Source: Yersinia alsatica
GTDB lineage: Bacteria; Pseudomonadota; Gammaproteobacteria; Enterobacterales; Enterobacteriaceae
Direction: 5' to 3'
Assembly (NCBI RefSeq): GCF_902170305.1
Contig: NZ_CABHWW010000007.1
Span: forward strand, 1 to 64,000
DNA: 64,000 nt
Shown: positions 63,296-64,000 of the stretch, piece after piece
Layout of the letters: the number at the start of each line of letters is the position of its first letter
How positions within the stretch are numbered: position 1 is the stretch's first letter
Position numbers and translations under genes: made by a program
Notes under the pieces: generated by a model
Seen by the model: only the letters and a program-made list of their open reading frames with translations
The model's database searches: none
What the model was told of the DNA's origin: nothing

Positions 63296-64000
63296 ATGAA
63301 ATTTATCATTGAACGTGAGCATCTGCTAAAACCGCTGCAACAGGTCAGTAGCCCGCTGGGTGGACGTCCTACGTTGCCAATTTTGGGCAACTTGTTGCTG
63401 CAAGTCACGGAAGGCTCTTTGCTGCTGACCGGTACCGATCTGGAAATGGAGATGGTTGCGCGCGTGGCGCTGTCTCAGCCCCATACTCAGGGCGCAACTA
63501 CCGTGCCTGCACGGAAGTTTTTTGATATCTGGCGTGGTTTGCCGGAAGGTGCAGAAATTACCGTTGCGTTGGATGGTGATCGCCTACTGGTGCGTTCAGG
63601 CCGTAGCCGTTTCTCACTATCCACCCTACCTGCGGCAGATTTCCCGAATCTGGATGACTGGCAGAGTGAAGTTGAATTCACTTTACCGCAAGCAACATTG
63701 AAACGTCTGATTGAGTCTACCCAGTTCTCAATGGCCCATCAGGATGTGCGCTATTACTTGAACGGCATGCTATTTGAGACTGAAGGCGAGGAGCTGCGTA
63801 CTGTCGCAACTGATGGTCACCGTTTGGCGGTTTGTTCGATGCCAGTGGGCCAGACGTTACCTTCACATTCGGTGATCGTGCCGCGTAAAGGTGTGATGGA
63901 GTTGGTTCGGTTGCTGGATGGTGGTGATACGCCACTGCGTCTGCAAATTGGCAGTAACAATATCCGCGCACACGTCGGTGATTTCATTTTCACCTCTAAG
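63296..64000 (+). CDS. dnaN: DNA polymerase III beta subunit (sliding clamp), 5' part
   Basis: 235 codons visible; the gene runs off the window end (full length about 366). It starts MKFIIEREHLLKPLQQVSSP, with the clamp segments RPTLPILGNLLL, GTDLEMEM and TVATDGHRLAVC. The ATG is 4 nt after the dnaA stop, as in the dnaA-dnaN-recF operon. The frame has no stop up to 64000. Confidence 0.97.
   Translation, partial: MKFIIEREHLLKPLQQVSSPLGGRPTLPILGNLLLQVTEGSLLLTGTDLEMEMVARVALSQPHTQGATTVPARKFFDIWRGLPEGAEITVALDGDRLLVRSGRSRFSLSTLPAADFPNLDDWQSEVEFTLPQATLKRLIESTQFSMAHQDVRYYLNGMLFETEGEELRTVATDGHRLAVCSMPVGQTLPSHSVIVPRKGVMELVRLLDGGDTPLRLQIGSNNIRAHVGDFIFTSK

Overview
The window is chromosomal DNA of an enterobacterium. 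The proteins and gene order match the region around the chromosome origin of Escherichia coli, in reverse orientation. Several features point to Yersinia rather than Escherichia: a fabV enoyl reductase beside mnmE, 127-bp-type ERIC repeats with TATACCC ends, and the sequence of the Atp, Rbs and Pst proteins. The genus is an inference from recalled family sequences. Nothing here fixes the species.

Layout. 1-8850: a likely ribosomal RNA promoter firing off the left edge, then yieP, hsrA and the ribose operon rbsDACBKR on the minus strand, with two RbsR operators and a decayed toxin-antitoxin pair behind it. 8850-14650: kup, the ravA-viaA chaperone pair and a DUF1345 membrane protein. 14650-18250: an AT-rich accessory patch with a 977-residue autotransporter built on 17-residue repeats. 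18280-23500: asnA/asnC, mioC, oriC (about 20461-20735, with DnaA boxes and three AT-rich 13-mers), mnmG and rsmG. 24040-31280: the complete ATP synthase operon atpIBEFHAGDC. 31600-40220: glmU, glmS and the phosphate regulon pstSCAB-phoU with Pho boxes. 40350-45200: a membrane-anchored bactofilin, an amino-acid ABC importer without its ATPase, and an NlpC/P60 lipoprotein. 45280-53110: yieH, adeP, a secreted GlcG/HbpS-like protein next to a two-component system, chrR and a chemoreceptor. 53110-57090: a second methionine-type ABC importer and fabV. 57250-64000: mnmE, yidC, yidD, rnpA and rpmH on the minus strand, and dnaA and dnaN (cut by the window end) on the plus strand.

How the parts work together. 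Most of the window is core housekeeping: replication start, translation and membrane insertion, ATP synthesis, amino-sugar synthesis, and phosphate, ribose and potassium uptake. The accessory content sits in a few places: viaA-asnA, kup-rbsD, phoU-yieH and adeP-fabV. ERIC-type palindromes lie between cotranscribed genes in the rbs, atp, glm and rpmH-mnmE-fabV transcription units.

The best candidates for something little described are three. One is the secreted HbpS-like protein beside a sensor kinase and regulator. The second is the two-half-repeat autotransporter passenger. The third is the repeat elements that bracket rbsB and split atpG from atpD.
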